Source of the DNA: an uncultured Pedobacter sp.
GTDB taxonomy: Bacteria > Bacteroidota > Bacteroidia > Sphingobacteriales > Sphingobacteriaceae
Direction of reading: 5' to 3'
Length of the DNA stretch: 16,615 nucleotides
Assembly (NCBI GenBank): GCA_938008555.1
Contig: CALLKE010000090.1
Coordinates: 1-16,615 of the forward strand
Shown: piece by piece, positions 1 through 7,265 of the stretch
Layout: every line of letters starts with the position of its first letter
Position numbering within the stretch: position 1 is the stretch's first letter
Translations under genes and position numbers: made by a program
The notes under the pieces: model-generated
Told to the model about the DNA's origin: nothing
Database searches by the model: none
What the model saw: only the letters and a program-made list of their open reading frames with translations

Positions 1-316
1 GTGTTGATGGGTGACTCTTTGAACTCGTTGTAAAGACGATCAAAATATTTTTTTTGACAAAAAAATAATAATTAATAAAAGCTAGTAGTGTTGCCGTGGG
101 GATAACCTGACTCCATTTTGTGGCAAACAAGGGTTCAAGAAATTCACTGAAAAGAAAGAACTTATTTAATGTAACAAAGGTGATAAATAGTATAATATAT
201 TGAAACACTACCAAGACTATTACGCTATTCACATATGGTACATAACCTTCATTATACTTATTATCCTTGTAGGCCAGATTAAATAATAAAAAAATAAGAT
301 ATCGTAGTTTTTGCAT
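1..316 (-). pseudogene. Second (orphan) immunity-like membrane protein, partial, frameshifted
   Basis: A minus-strand reading frame starts with ATG at 316 and runs off the left edge. It is clearly a paralogue of the 134-aa protein at 369-773: both begin MQK-RYLIFLLFNL-YKD, share a hydrophobic middle and a NYYFFVKK block. After that block the frame slips. The T8 tract at 48-55 (A8 on the coding strand) is one base short of what KKKYFD would need, and the +1 frame then reads YFDRLYNEFKESPINT, matching YFDRVYIEFKDAPINT of the neighbour. About 105 of an expected 134 residues are visible. Two or three membrane spans are likely. It lies 52 bp beyond the neighbour's stop. Inferred role: extra or orphan immunity protein for a T6SS effector. 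The frameshift may be decay or a homopolymer sequencing error. Confidence 0.6.
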
Positions 317-368
317 TCGTGTTAGTTCTCGTATCAATAAATAAATCTAGCCCCTCTCAAGAGCACTG

Positions 369-773
369 TCATGAAAGCCAGCTTTTTAAATTTCCAATCA
401 CTATCAATATGAAGACCCAGTAAAGGATGAGGCAGACGTAGCTGATTCTCCTGTTTCTTCTTGTGTTTATCGGTGCGTCTTTGAACTCGATGTAAACTCT
501 ATCGAAGTATTTTTTCTTGACAAAAAAGTAATAATTCATGAAAGCCAATGGAATGAAAAAAAATACTATGATCAATTTTGGATGAATAAATTTAAAATAC
601 TCACTGACTCCAATAAACTTATCTATAGAGAAAAAAGAGATAAGTAATATGAAATATTCAAAAATCATTATGACTAATACGCCATTAAAATATGGCGTTT
701 GACTTTCATCATAGTTGCCGTCTTTATAGGACAGGTTAAATAGTAAAAAAATAAGATATCTTACTTTCTGCAT
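369..773 (-). CDS. Small three-span membrane protein, candidate immunity protein
   Basis: A 134-aa integral membrane protein of no family I recognise. Hydrophobic segments lie at about residues 31-50, 67-85 and 110-129. Basic stretches follow segment two (KKK at 86-88) and precede segment three (TRRNRR at 104-109). No signal peptide or lipobox is seen. Its ATG overlaps the stop of the upstream 209-aa gene in the string TAATG, so the two are probably translationally coupled. That coupling, the position after hcp and the presence of a tandem paralogue at 1-316 fit a T6SS immunity protein protecting the inner membrane. This role is inferred from context, not from a recognised domain. Confidence 0.7.
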   Translation of the reverse strand: MQKVRYLIFLLFNLSYKDGNYDESQTPYFNGVLVIMIFEYFILLISFFSIDKFIGVSEYFKFIHPKLIIVFFFIPLAFMNYYFFVKKKYFDRVYIEFKDAPINTRRNRRISYVCLILYWVFILIVIGNLKSWLS

Positions 774-1402
774 TATCGATTCTTTTTTAGGTGTTCATAT
801 AATGGTTGACCAAGCTCCCAACCAATCATTCCAATGTTCCCCACTGTTGCAGCCGTAACTAATACCGGGCTGCCACAGATTGCAAGTCCCACAAAAACTG
901 CTCCAACTCCGAGTTTCGCCCAATTACCAAAAGTTGGATTGTTTACAACATCAAGTCCACTAAAGAAAAGTCCGGCTACCCCTGTAGTCCTTCCAGCCAC
1001 ACGTAAAAATCGAGATGGTGGCAACTTCAAAATACGCTCCGCAATATCAGTCTTTAAAAGAGCTGCATCCATGCAACCATTCATTATACTGAGTGCATCC
1101 CAGTATAAATCAGAAGCCTTCACTGCGACAATCTCCTTACGTGTGGCAAGACCGGGTTGCAAATTATTATTTTGGGTTCGTTCAAAGAGACGACTACTGT
1201 CGATACGTTGTTGCAGTTTGGATCGCATATCGGTTTTTTGAATACCATTTGTAACGGGTGTTTTTAACACAAATATGAAATAGCCTTGTTCGTTACCGAA
1301 TCTAGGACGTGATTGAAGTTTACTAGATCGGCTAGTAAAACCGGTCTCATTTCTACTTTTGAAATTGCTGTCAAAACTTCTTCGGGTAGTTTTAAAAGTC
1401 AT
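773..1402 (-). CDS. Hcp-linked candidate T6SS effector with hydrophobic C-terminus
   Basis: A 209-aa protein with no catalytic motif I recognise. The N-terminal 90 residues are polar, rich in Ser, Arg, Asn and Gln, and without a signal peptide. The middle (about 91-130) looks helical. The C-terminal part (about 136-196) is rich in Gly, Ala and Val and hydrophobic, with a segment GLFFSGLDVVNNPTFGNWAK followed by GVGAVFVGLAICG. Similar hydrophobic stretches occur in linker or membrane-active parts of Bacteroidota polymorphic toxins. The gene follows hcp by 95 bp containing a hairpin and overlaps the next gene by 1 bp (TAATG). Context suggests a cargo toxin carried by Hcp. A membrane-disrupting activity is suggested by the hydrophobic C-terminus and the membrane-embedded partner, but this is inference. 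Confidence 0.6.
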   Translation of the reverse strand: MTFKTTRRSFDSNFKSRNETGFTSRSSKLQSRPRFGNEQGYFIFVLKTPVTNGIQKTDMRSKLQQRIDSSRLFERTQNNNLQPGLATRKEIVAVKASDLYWDALSIMNGCMDAALLKTDIAERILKLPPSRFLRVAGRTTGVAGLFFSGLDVVNNPTFGNWAKLGVGAVFVGLAICGSPVLVTAATVGNIGMIGWELGQPLYEHLKKNR

Positions 1403-1455
1403 AAATTTTTAGTTGATAGTGAACTAGCTAGAAGTCTAACTTAGACTTGTTGATA

Positions 1456-1483
1456 AACGAGTGCGCAAAAGTGCACACTCGTT
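1456..1483 (-). terminator. Hairpin terminator/attenuator between hcp and the effector gene
   Basis: Arms 1456-1467 (AACGAGTGCGCA) and 1472-1483 (TGCACACTCGTT) pair over 12 bp with one wobble or mismatch and a 4-nt loop. It begins 15 nt after the hcp stop. On the plus strand it is followed by six T; on the minus strand the T tract is weaker (TTTATC). It probably limits read-through from the strongly expressed hcp gene into the effector and immunity genes. Confidence 0.65.
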
Positions 1484-1497
1484 TTTTAAAGATTTGA

Positions 1498-1908
1498 TTA
1501 AGCAGTTGTTGGCCACTGCCCATCGTAAGTGCCACCGCCATAGGTGATTTTTTCGGCACTAACTTTAAAGTGGATGTACATGTTGTTGTCTGAACCTAGT
1601 GAAGCAAAATCTATTTCGTGATTTATTACGTAGCCATTCTCCCATTTTAGTTTGATCAGGGTACCTTCCTCGTGCGATTTGTTGAATGTGATTTCGCCGG
1701 TGGTAGGTTTAAACTTGCCATTTAGTAAGCTCTCCATGATGTCCGATTTGTCGGTAGCTTCTACTGTTACTTCTATTATTGCATTGGCTGGGTCTGAAGA
1801 TACCCGGCCTGATGCATCTGCGGAACGAGTTACATTGTAGTTTAGTTTTAATACTTTTTGGGCATCTCCTCCGTTGAATTTCAATACTGCTCTAGCGTTT
1901 TCTGCCAT
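1498..1908 (-). CDS. tssD: Type VI secretion tube protein Hcp/TssD
   Basis: A 136-aa protein of the Bacteroidota Hcp (TssD) family, whose hexameric rings stack into the tube inside the contractile sheath and are expelled with cargo. Family features seen are the short beta-rich N-terminus (VLKFNGG...VLKLNYNV), the DASGRVSSDP segment near residues 31-40, the ITFNK strand and the C-terminal FKVSAEKITYGGG. The length matches the family. No signal peptide is present, as expected. A promoter-like element lies upstream, a hairpin follows, and the next genes look like an effector and its immunity protein, so this is probably a cargo-dedicated or main Hcp with its own transcription unit. Confidence 0.88.
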   Translation of the reverse strand: MAENARAVLKFNGGDAQKVLKLNYNVTRSADASGRVSSDPANAIIEVTVEATDKSDIMESLLNGKFKPTTGEITFNKSHEEGTLIKLKWENGYVINHEIDFASLGSDNNMYIHFKVSAEKITYGGGTYDGQWPTTA

Positions 1909-1950
1909 TTTTGTTAATAGTTTATAAGATTTATAATTAATTTATTGCCG

Positions 1951-1981
1951 CAAAAGTAATCTTATAAAAATGTTGTTCTAA
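1951..1981 (-). promoter_or_regulatory. Probable hcp promoter
   Basis: On the minus strand TACTTTTG (1958 down to 1951) matches the Bacteroidota -7 consensus TAnnTTTG exactly. Nineteen bases upstream is TTAG (1981-1978), three of four bases of the -33 TTTG. The 5' leader would be about 35-40 nt. Confidence 0.55.
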
Positions 1982-2162
1982 TTTTTTTTCAATAGAAATC
2001 AAAAAATATATTAAAACTAATTGTTCGCCAGGGCATTGTGTTTTGATTTTTTAAGGAAAATAGTACCTCGACGGATTTCTTGAGGGTAGATGTTTTTTTG
2101 TCGGAGAGATTGGATGTGCAAGCACACTTTTTAGTTGTGAGCTTGATCAGGGAGGGTTTACG

Positions 2163-2191
2163 TACCCTCGTCAAGCAATGTAACGAGGGTA
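2163..2191 (-). terminator. Hairpin after the repeat lipoprotein gene
   Basis: Arms TACCCTCGT (2163-2171) and ACGAGGGTA (2183-2191) form a perfect 9-bp stem with an 11-nt loop, about 30 nt after the stop of the repeat lipoprotein. There is no T tract, so it is either a weak terminator or an mRNA-stabilising 3' structure. The 1982-2219 interval otherwise shows no convincing gene. Confidence 0.45.
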
Positions 2192-2219
2192 GGGGAGAGC
2201 TGAATGGATTTGTCAATAT

Positions 2220-3242
2220 CTATAGTTCTATCATGTATGCTGGAAATCTAATTAGGGCTGACTTGGCAGCTGTCAACTTGGCCTCTGCTGCGTTAATCTT
2301 GCGGCGCTTTTCGTCGGAAATGGTTTCCTTGTCTGAAAATGCATCAACAAGAGCTAATGCTCTTAATCTGGGAGAAGATGCTGCCACAGCCTGAACATCA
2401 ATACGGTCTGATAGTTTTTGAGCCTCAGCTAGTGCTCTCGATCTGGGAGAAGATGCTGCCACAGCTTGAATATCAATACGATCTGACAATTTCTCAGCTT
2501 CAGCTAATGTTCTCGACCTGGGGGAGGATGCTGCCATCGCTTGAATGTCAATATGATACGATAATTTTTCAGCCTCAGCCAATGCTCTTGATCTTGGAGA
2601 AGATGCTTCCACAGCTTGAATATCAATATGATCTGATAGTTTTTGAGCTTCAGCTAGTGCTCTAGATTTGGGGGAAGATGCTTCCATAGCTTGAGTGTCA
2701 ATATGATCTGACAGTTTTTGAGCCTCCGCTAGTGCTCTAGACTTTGGAGACGATTTAGATTCATTATCATCGACTAACTCTGATGATGTGTTGGCTTCAG
2801 CGACTGCTCTAGATCTAGGGGACGATTCTAAAATCGCTGGACGATCGATCGCATCAGATAGTTTGCTGGCTTTAGCGATTGTTCTAGATCTAGGGGATGA
2901 CTCTAGAATCGCTGGACGATCGATCACATCAGATAGTTTGTTAGATTCATCAACTGCTTTAGATCTAGGGGATGACTCTAGAATCGCTGGGCGATCGATC
3001 ACATCAGATAGTTTGTTGGCCTCTGCTATGGCTGCAGCTCTAGCTGAAGGTGCATTGGGCATATCTCGGGTATGTGTATAATCACTCTTAGCTTGATTAT
3101 AGTTGTTTTGCGCTTCTTCCAGTTTAGCTAAATCAATGGCATTACAGTTGTGGGCTAGTTGTGGATCCTCCTTTTTACAACTCGTAGTTACTGTAGTCAT
3201 CAAAACACTAGCTGATGCTAGTGAGAGTATTAGTTTTTTCAT
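2220..3242 (-). CDS. Lipoprotein built of about ten 25-residue tandem repeats
   Basis: A 340-aa protein with a lipoprotein signal: MKK, a hydrophobic stretch, then TTSC with Cys22 as the predicted lipidation site, followed by KKED. Residues 34-60 look helical. Residues 65-300 are about ten copies of a 25-aa unit of the form SPRSRALAEAxKLSDxID plus six or seven variable residues. Copies 1-3 end in VIDRPAILES-type sequence, copies 5-9 in HIDIQAxxAS-type sequence, and copy 4 is divergent and one residue shorter. The tail (about 310-330) is a lysine/alanine helix. The repeat has alternating Ala/Leu and charged residues, suggesting helical hairpins or a fibrous coiled structure held in the periplasm or at the surface. 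It sits between the 231-aa lipoprotein and hcp. I do not recognise a family; a T6SS role is inferred from location only. Confidence 0.8.
   Translation of the reverse strand: MKKLILSLASASVLMTTVTTSCKKEDPQLAHNCNAIDLAKLEEAQNNYNQAKSDYTHTRDMPNAPSARAAAIAEANKLSDVIDRPAILESSPRSKAVDESNKLSDVIDRPAILESSPRSRTIAKASKLSDAIDRPAILESSPRSRAVAEANTSSELVDDNESKSSPKSRALAEAQKLSDHIDTQAMEASSPKSRALAEAQKLSDHIDIQAVEASSPRSRALAEAEKLSYHIDIQAMAASSPRSRTLAEAEKLSDRIDIQAVAASSPRSRALAEAQKLSDRIDVQAVAASSPRLRALALVDAFSDKETISDEKRRKINAAEAKLTAAKSALIRFPAYMIEL
2343..3050 (-). repeat. 75-bp in-frame tandem repeat array
   Basis: The coding sequence carries about ten copies with a 75-bp period. For example AGATCTAGG recurs at 2886 and 2961 on the plus strand. 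Neighbouring copies are more alike than distant ones, giving two subfamilies, as expected from repeated unequal exchange or slippage. All units keep frame except for one unit shortened by a full codon. Confidence 0.85.
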
Positions 3243-3356
3243 TGTTGGGTTTTGTTGATATATATTAATAAACGTAATAATAGGTTAATGGTTGGATGCG
3301 TGCGGCGAAGATAACTAATTATATGATTAAGTATTTTTAATCTATAGTTTTTGTAG

Positions 3357-3380
3357 ATTTTCGATTTTCCTTTCGAAAAT
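3357..3380 (-). terminator. Hairpin downstream of the 231-aa lipoprotein gene
   Basis: Perfect 8-bp inverted repeat ATTTTCGA (3357-3364) and TCGAAAAT (3373-3380) with an 8-nt loop, about 20 nt after the stop at 3402. No clear T tract follows on the minus strand, so termination is uncertain. The 3243-3401 gap holds no gene; TACGTTTA (3276-3269, minus) is a near match to a -7 box for the repeat lipoprotein, without a clear -33 element. Confidence 0.35.
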
Positions 3381-3401
3381 TAGATATCCAAACTCTGGAG
3401 G

Positions 3402-4097
3402 TTAAATCTTTGAACGATTTATAGTCAGCGATTGTCCATGCCGATTTTTAGACCAATCACTTTTTTGCTGCCATGTAAGATATCCGTCTTTGCCTGTTCG
3501 TTGGTCAGTAGAAGCACTTGTGGCCGGAGTGCTTGTGCTTTGTACCAGGGGTTGTTTATTTTTTAGGGCTACTTTATTGGTTGTTGACGCACTCAAAGTT
3601 ATTGGTGGAGCATCGTTCATCCATTGGTATTTTATATTCCTTCTTTTGGTGAGTATTTTATTATGCTGAATGTTCTCCAAGAAAATAACAACTATATCAC
3701 TGGCTGTTTTAGTAACGAAAAGGTTTTTATAAGCAATAAAGTATACGGGATATTTTTTCTTGTAACCTTTGGCAGACTTGATCGCTTTTCCGGATAGTAC
3801 TTTGTAGAGATATAGTGGCTTGTTTCCGCGTCCAGAGGATTGATCTACCAAAATAATTTTGGATGTACGAAGCGTTATCACACTTTTATTCACGGCTTCT
3901 TTATACGTCATGGGACGAACTATTTTTCCATTTTCTTGGATTGGTTCTTCTGGAAATAGATTGATCGCATCTCGTTTTTGATGTGTGCTTTTTGGTTGTT
4001 TATGATCAGTGCAACTGCCAAGTATTATGGTGATGCAAATCAAAGTGGACCATAAATGGCACGGATGAGTGGCCTTCATAGATGGAAATATGGACAA
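3402..4097 (-). CDS. Lipoprotein, candidate TssQ-position component
   Basis: A 231-aa protein (or 225 aa from the in-frame ATG at 4079, which gives a more typical signal peptide). The hydrophobic segment LICITIILGSC ends in a lipobox with Cys29. Residues 40-75 contain PEEP and a TYKEAVNKSVITLRTSKIIL stretch; residues 95-155 are basic and beta-like; the C-terminal 60 residues are Ser/Thr/Lys rich and low complexity. It follows tssC after a terminator. T6SSiii loci encode a lipoprotein, TssQ, that joins TssN, TssO, TssP and TssR in the membrane complex, and this is the only non-repeat lipoprotein in the window. I cannot confirm TssQ by sequence, so no symbol is assigned. Confidence 0.6.
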   Translation of the reverse strand: MSIFPSMKATHPCHLWSTLICITIILGSCTDHKQPKSTHQKRDAINLFPEEPIQENGKIVRPMTYKEAVNKSVITLRTSKIILVDQSSGRGNKPLYLYKVLSGKAIKSAKGYKKKYPVYFIAYKNLFVTKTASDIVVIFLENIQHNKILTKRRNIKYQWMNDAPPITLSASTTNKVALKNKQPLVQSTSTPATSASTDQRTGKDGYLTWQQKSDWSKNRHGQSLTINRSKI

Positions 4098-4120
4098 TAA
4101 ATAAGAGAAGTATTTGCAGG

Positions 4121-4157
4121 AAAAAGAACCTGAGCTGAATGGCTACAGGTCCTTTTT
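4121..4157 (-). terminator. Intrinsic terminator after tssC
   Basis: On the minus strand AAAAAGGACCTG (4157-4146) pairs with CAGGTTCTTTTT (4132-4121) over 12 bp with one G-U pair, and the 3' arm ends in five T. It begins 14 nt after the tssC stop and marks the end of the core tss operon. Confidence 0.75.
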
Positions 4158-4170
4158 TGATTGATGATGA

Positions 4171-5517
4171 TTAGTCTTGCACGTATTCTGCATCCCACTC
4201 GTTACCATCGTCACCTTTATGTCCGTCCAATTTGATCACAAAGCTTTTTGCAGGAAAATAGGGGGTCAGGCGAATGTCTAACCAAACGCGGTCTTTCTGA
4301 TGACGGTCTTGCTCGAAGCGTACGATTTTGAATTTTTCAATCAATTTGTCTGCTCCTTTGATACCGTCTAAAAACTTAACGATCTGTTTTCTCAGATCCT
4401 CTTCGTTTCTGGCATTCCAGTTTTCAAATGCACGTCTGTTCAGAAAATCGAGTAATACTTTGGTAACATGATCGAATACCCGTACTACGGAATAGGTTTG
4501 CAAGCCAATATTATCTCCATTAAATAATGTTTTGGCAGAAAAAGCCATGATTTTGCCATACTCATTCACCATGGGTACTAGTCCCATTTTTTCAAGTTGC
4601 GAGATCTCACTTTTCTTCAGCTCAAACTTCACGGCATCTACTTCGTTGATGCTACCGTGTTTTTTACCGGCAGCTACTTGCGACATCAGGGTTTTGTAGA
4701 TTTTACCTGCTAAAGAGGTAGATGGTGGGAGGTACACATTTTCTTCTTCACCTACTTCTTCTGCTCTACCGCGTCCTACAATCCAATTGCAAGTCATGAT
4801 GACATTGCTTCTGTACACATCGCCACCAGTAAGATTTGCTGAGTGAAATAGATCAACCACATCATCCATTTTATCTAAGTTGGCAAAATCTGTAACCAAC
4901 ATGACTTTATTTTCGTTACAAATCTTAGCCCACTTTTCGATCACTTTGTTAGATCCTAGGTAACCTGGGATTGCCAGAATAGAATAGTTGTCGCGAAGAT
5001 CTAAACGATCATAATGTTGTTTAAGTTCGGCACCTACATGGTCAATAAAAATAGGGTTATCCAAGTCCGTTACTTGCTCTAAAGATGCATTCAGGATATG
5101 TACGTTATCTACTTTATCCTGCTCGGTGTTTTTATAGAATTGAGCAACAGTTCGGTAACCAGTTTCTAGTTCCCTTGTTTGATCGAGGGTGTTTTTTAAA
5201 TTTTTTTTGATAGAAATTGCTGCCTTTGTCGCGTTTATTTTGCATGATTCTACCATTTTATCGATCGAGTCGTTGGTCTCTAATAAATTAACCCAAAGGT
5301 TTAATTTCTGTAACAGTTCTTTTCTCTCTTCGCTTTTGTTGCTATCAGTCAGATAGATCTGTTTACGTGCTTTTCTATCAGAGTTCATGTTCGCGATTCC
5401 GTCAATAACGGACTCAATGAAACTGAACCCACCTACCTTATTCAAAAAATTAGGTGAGCTGATTGATTGTTCGGATTGCTGTAATTGTGTTTTTGCAGCC
5501 GTTTGTGTAGTTGACAT
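4171..5517 (-). CDS. tssC: Type VI secretion contractile sheath large subunit TssC
   Basis: A 448-aa TssC/VipB-type sheath subunit of the Bacteroidota branch. With TssB it forms the cytoplasmic sheath around the Hcp tube and contracts to drive secretion. Features seen are the N-terminal linker and GGFSFIESVIDG segment, central NYSILAIPGYLGSNK and VMLVTDFANLDKMDDVVDLF (about 180-225), the CNWIVGRGRAEEV segment, and the conserved C-terminal VVRVFDHVTKVLLDFLNRRAFENW... region ending in a KSFVIKLDG strand. The length is close to family norm. It lies 27 bp after tssB, the invariant pairing in T6SS loci, and is followed by a strong terminator. Confidence 0.95.
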   Translation of the reverse strand: MSTTQTAAKTQLQQSEQSISSPNFLNKVGGFSFIESVIDGIANMNSDRKARKQIYLTDSNKSEERKELLQKLNLWVNLLETNDSIDKMVESCKINATKAAISIKKNLKNTLDQTRELETGYRTVAQFYKNTEQDKVDNVHILNASLEQVTDLDNPIFIDHVGAELKQHYDRLDLRDNYSILAIPGYLGSNKVIEKWAKICNENKVMLVTDFANLDKMDDVVDLFHSANLTGGDVYRSNVIMTCNWIVGRGRAEEVGEEENVYLPPSTSLAGKIYKTLMSQVAAGKKHGSINEVDAVKFELKKSEISQLEKMGLVPMVNEYGKIMAFSAKTLFNGDNIGLQTYSVVRVFDHVTKVLLDFLNRRAFENWNARNEEDLRKQIVKFLDGIKGADKLIEKFKIVRFEQDRHQKDRVWLDIRLTPYFPAKSFVIKLDGHKGDDGNEWDAEYVQD

Positions 5518-5544
5518 AGTATTGTTTTAGACTTGTTTTTTTGA

Positions 5545-5994
5545 TTAGTTGTTTTCTAGTTCTTTGATAACACTTTTAAGTGTATCCACAAAAGCTGCTT
5601 TAGACATGTCATCCTTAAGCATATTGGCCAATACTTTGTTATTTCTCAATTGACGCACAATATTATTGTATTGCTCCTGCTCGTTGCTTAAACCTTGAAG
5701 AAAAGGGGAGTTCTGGATCAGATTCTTAGGTGTGAAATCTCCTAAGTTTTTAAATGCAAAATTCTCTTCTACAGAAGCACCATCTTCTGTTTCGTGCGTA
5801 ATAGAAATGGATGGGGAGAAATGTTTGAACACATCTTCCACTGTTTTTAGCCCTGTAATGATTTCGGGGTTAATCGTGTCGTCAGTCGTCAGCTTACTGA
5901 CGAGCAGTGACTTGTTTTCTTGGATTTCTTGGATAGCTTCGTTGGCATCTACTTTTACTTCGTTACCACCAACACCGTAGCTGAACATACTCAT
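5545..5994 (-). CDS. tssB: Type VI secretion contractile sheath small subunit TssB
   Basis: The sheath small subunit, partner of TssC. The core matches Bacteroidota TssB: MFSYGVGGNEVKVDANEAI at the start, then LLVSKLTTDD, TVEDVFKHFSPSISI, NLGDFTPKNL and a C-terminal helix with RQLRNNKVLANML. I chose ATG 5994 (149 aa) because family members usually begin just here. The frame stays open upstream with ATGs at 6108 and 6141, the latter overlapping the tssK stop by 14 bp. That would add about 40-50 residues rich in Lys, Ser and Asn after a short hydrophobic-basic helix (LFFKNLIKNIKKK). The longer form may be real; the A-rich DNA makes an open frame easy by chance. Confidence 0.92.
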   Translation of the reverse strand: MSMFSYGVGGNEVKVDANEAIQEIQENKSLLVSKLTTDDTINPEIITGLKTVEDVFKHFSPSISITHETEDGASVEENFAFKNLGDFTPKNLIQNSPFLQGLSNEQEQYNNIVRQLRNNKVLANMLKDDMSKAAFVDTLKSVIKELENN

Positions 5995-6127
5995 ACTTGT
6001 TTTGAATTTTAATTGTGATTTTTTATTAATTATTGGTTCATTCTTAGATGACTCGCTTGGAGAAGCGGACTTCTTTTTAATGTTTTTTATTAGGTTTTTG
6101 AAAAACAGCATTGCTTTTTGATATGCT

Positions 6128-7258
6128 TTAGTCAAGCACACTCCATCCTTCTTTTATTTTCGCAGTAGGGGTGATGTCTTTTTCTGTTACAACAATACTT
6201 TCTTTTCGTTGGCCGATATAATCGAGTTCGGTCAGTATTGAAAAGATGCGATCCAAACTGTTTAGTAGAGTTTCAATATCACTCAAGTGACTTGCGCAAT
6301 TGTTGTGGTCGTAAGTTATTTCAGCGACAGCGGAAAGCTGACTTTTCAAGGTATCTGGGAGAATTTGGCTCCATTCATAGGTATAGTTGAGCATTTCTTC
6401 CAATTCACTGGAAGGGATAAACTGCATAGCGTTATATAAATGAAGTGCCTGTCGAGCCAGAACTTCAATCATATGCACAGGTGCTTGTTCTGGGATGATA
6501 TTCCGAAAATAAAAATAGGTGTCTGCGGAATGGTTAATTAAAGCAGTACACAATGATTTTACGTTTTGTGTAAAGGCCGTGTTCTGATGAGTATTGGGAG
6601 CTTTTTTAATGATTTTGAAGGCATACTGTTGCAACTTGCCTAGCTTTTCCGTGAAACTATCGTAGTATTCTTTTAATTCCGGATGACTTTGAATACTTGT
6701 GCACGGGGGGATAAATAATTCATCAGCCTTTGTCGTATTATTCTCAACATTTACTTTTCCTATAATTAAGTAATTGCCGCCAGTGTATTCTTTATCAATT
6801 GCTGAAACTGGTATTGAGTCAACGTGGTATTGGGGTAGTGTGCTGGGTTGTCTCGGAGGAATTTCTTCCGGGTCGAGGTCTCCAAAGGCAATTTTATCAA
6901 AAGGATTAATCACTATGATGATATATTGTTCTTTCTGTGAATATTTATTAGCACTTGGTAGTGATTTTACGCTGGCCGTATAATTAGAAAGTTTTATACG
7001 ATAACCGGAAGTTGTAACGGCAATACAATTTTTGATGATTATTTGTACGTCATCCGTTGCAGTATTGTAAATCTGAAAAATGTCTTCTCTTTCTTTGCTC
7101 TCAGTTGGGAGGAGTCCGTAGTTGAATTTGTTTAGTGTAAGAGATGTTGCATCACGTGTAGTATCTATGATGAAATTTTCTTGTGCATTAAAATGTTTCT
7201 GTGAGATTTTCATTCCATCAATCCAGTTGACGGCAAAGTGTTTAATGGGCTTTATCAT
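6128..7258 (-). CDS. tssK: Type VI secretion baseplate protein TssK
   Basis: A 376-aa TssK of the Bacteroidota branch, shorter than the proteobacterial form (about 440 aa). TssK trimers link the TssF/TssG wedge of the baseplate to the membrane complex in the cytoplasm. The diagnostic N-terminus VNWIDGMKISQKHFNAQENF (about residues 10-29) is present, followed by the beta-rich shell domain with YGLLP and ISVIN-type strands (YIIIVINPF near 115) and a helical C-terminal bundle (about 205-350). The C-terminus ends in KEGWSVLD. It starts 7 bp after the tssN stop and runs to the edge of tssB, in one operon. Confidence 0.92.
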   Translation of the reverse strand: MIKPIKHFAVNWIDGMKISQKHFNAQENFIIDTTRDATSLTLNKFNYGLLPTESKEREDIFQIYNTATDDVQIIIKNCIAVTTSGYRIKLSNYTASVKSLPSANKYSQKEQYIIIVINPFDKIAFGDLDPEEIPPRQPSTLPQYHVDSIPVSAIDKEYTGGNYLIIGKVNVENNTTKADELFIPPCTSIQSHPELKEYYDSFTEKLGKLQQYAFKIIKKAPNTHQNTAFTQNVKSLCTALINHSADTYFYFRNIIPEQAPVHMIEVLARQALHLYNAMQFIPSSELEEMLNYTYEWSQILPDTLKSQLSAVAEITYDHNNCASHLSDIETLLNSLDRIFSILTELDYIGQRKESIVVTEKDITPTAKIKEGWSVLD

Positions 7259-7265
7259 ATTGTAT

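Noticed and set aside
834..1241. Plus-strand 135-codon frame opposite the 209-aa gene
   Set aside because: Antisense shadow; the minus-strand gene overlaps its neighbour by TAATG and fits the operon direction.
2339..3081. Plus-strand open frames within the repeat lipoprotein gene
   Set aside because: They are antisense shadows kept open by the 75-bp repeat; the minus strand has a lipoprotein signal and sensible codons.
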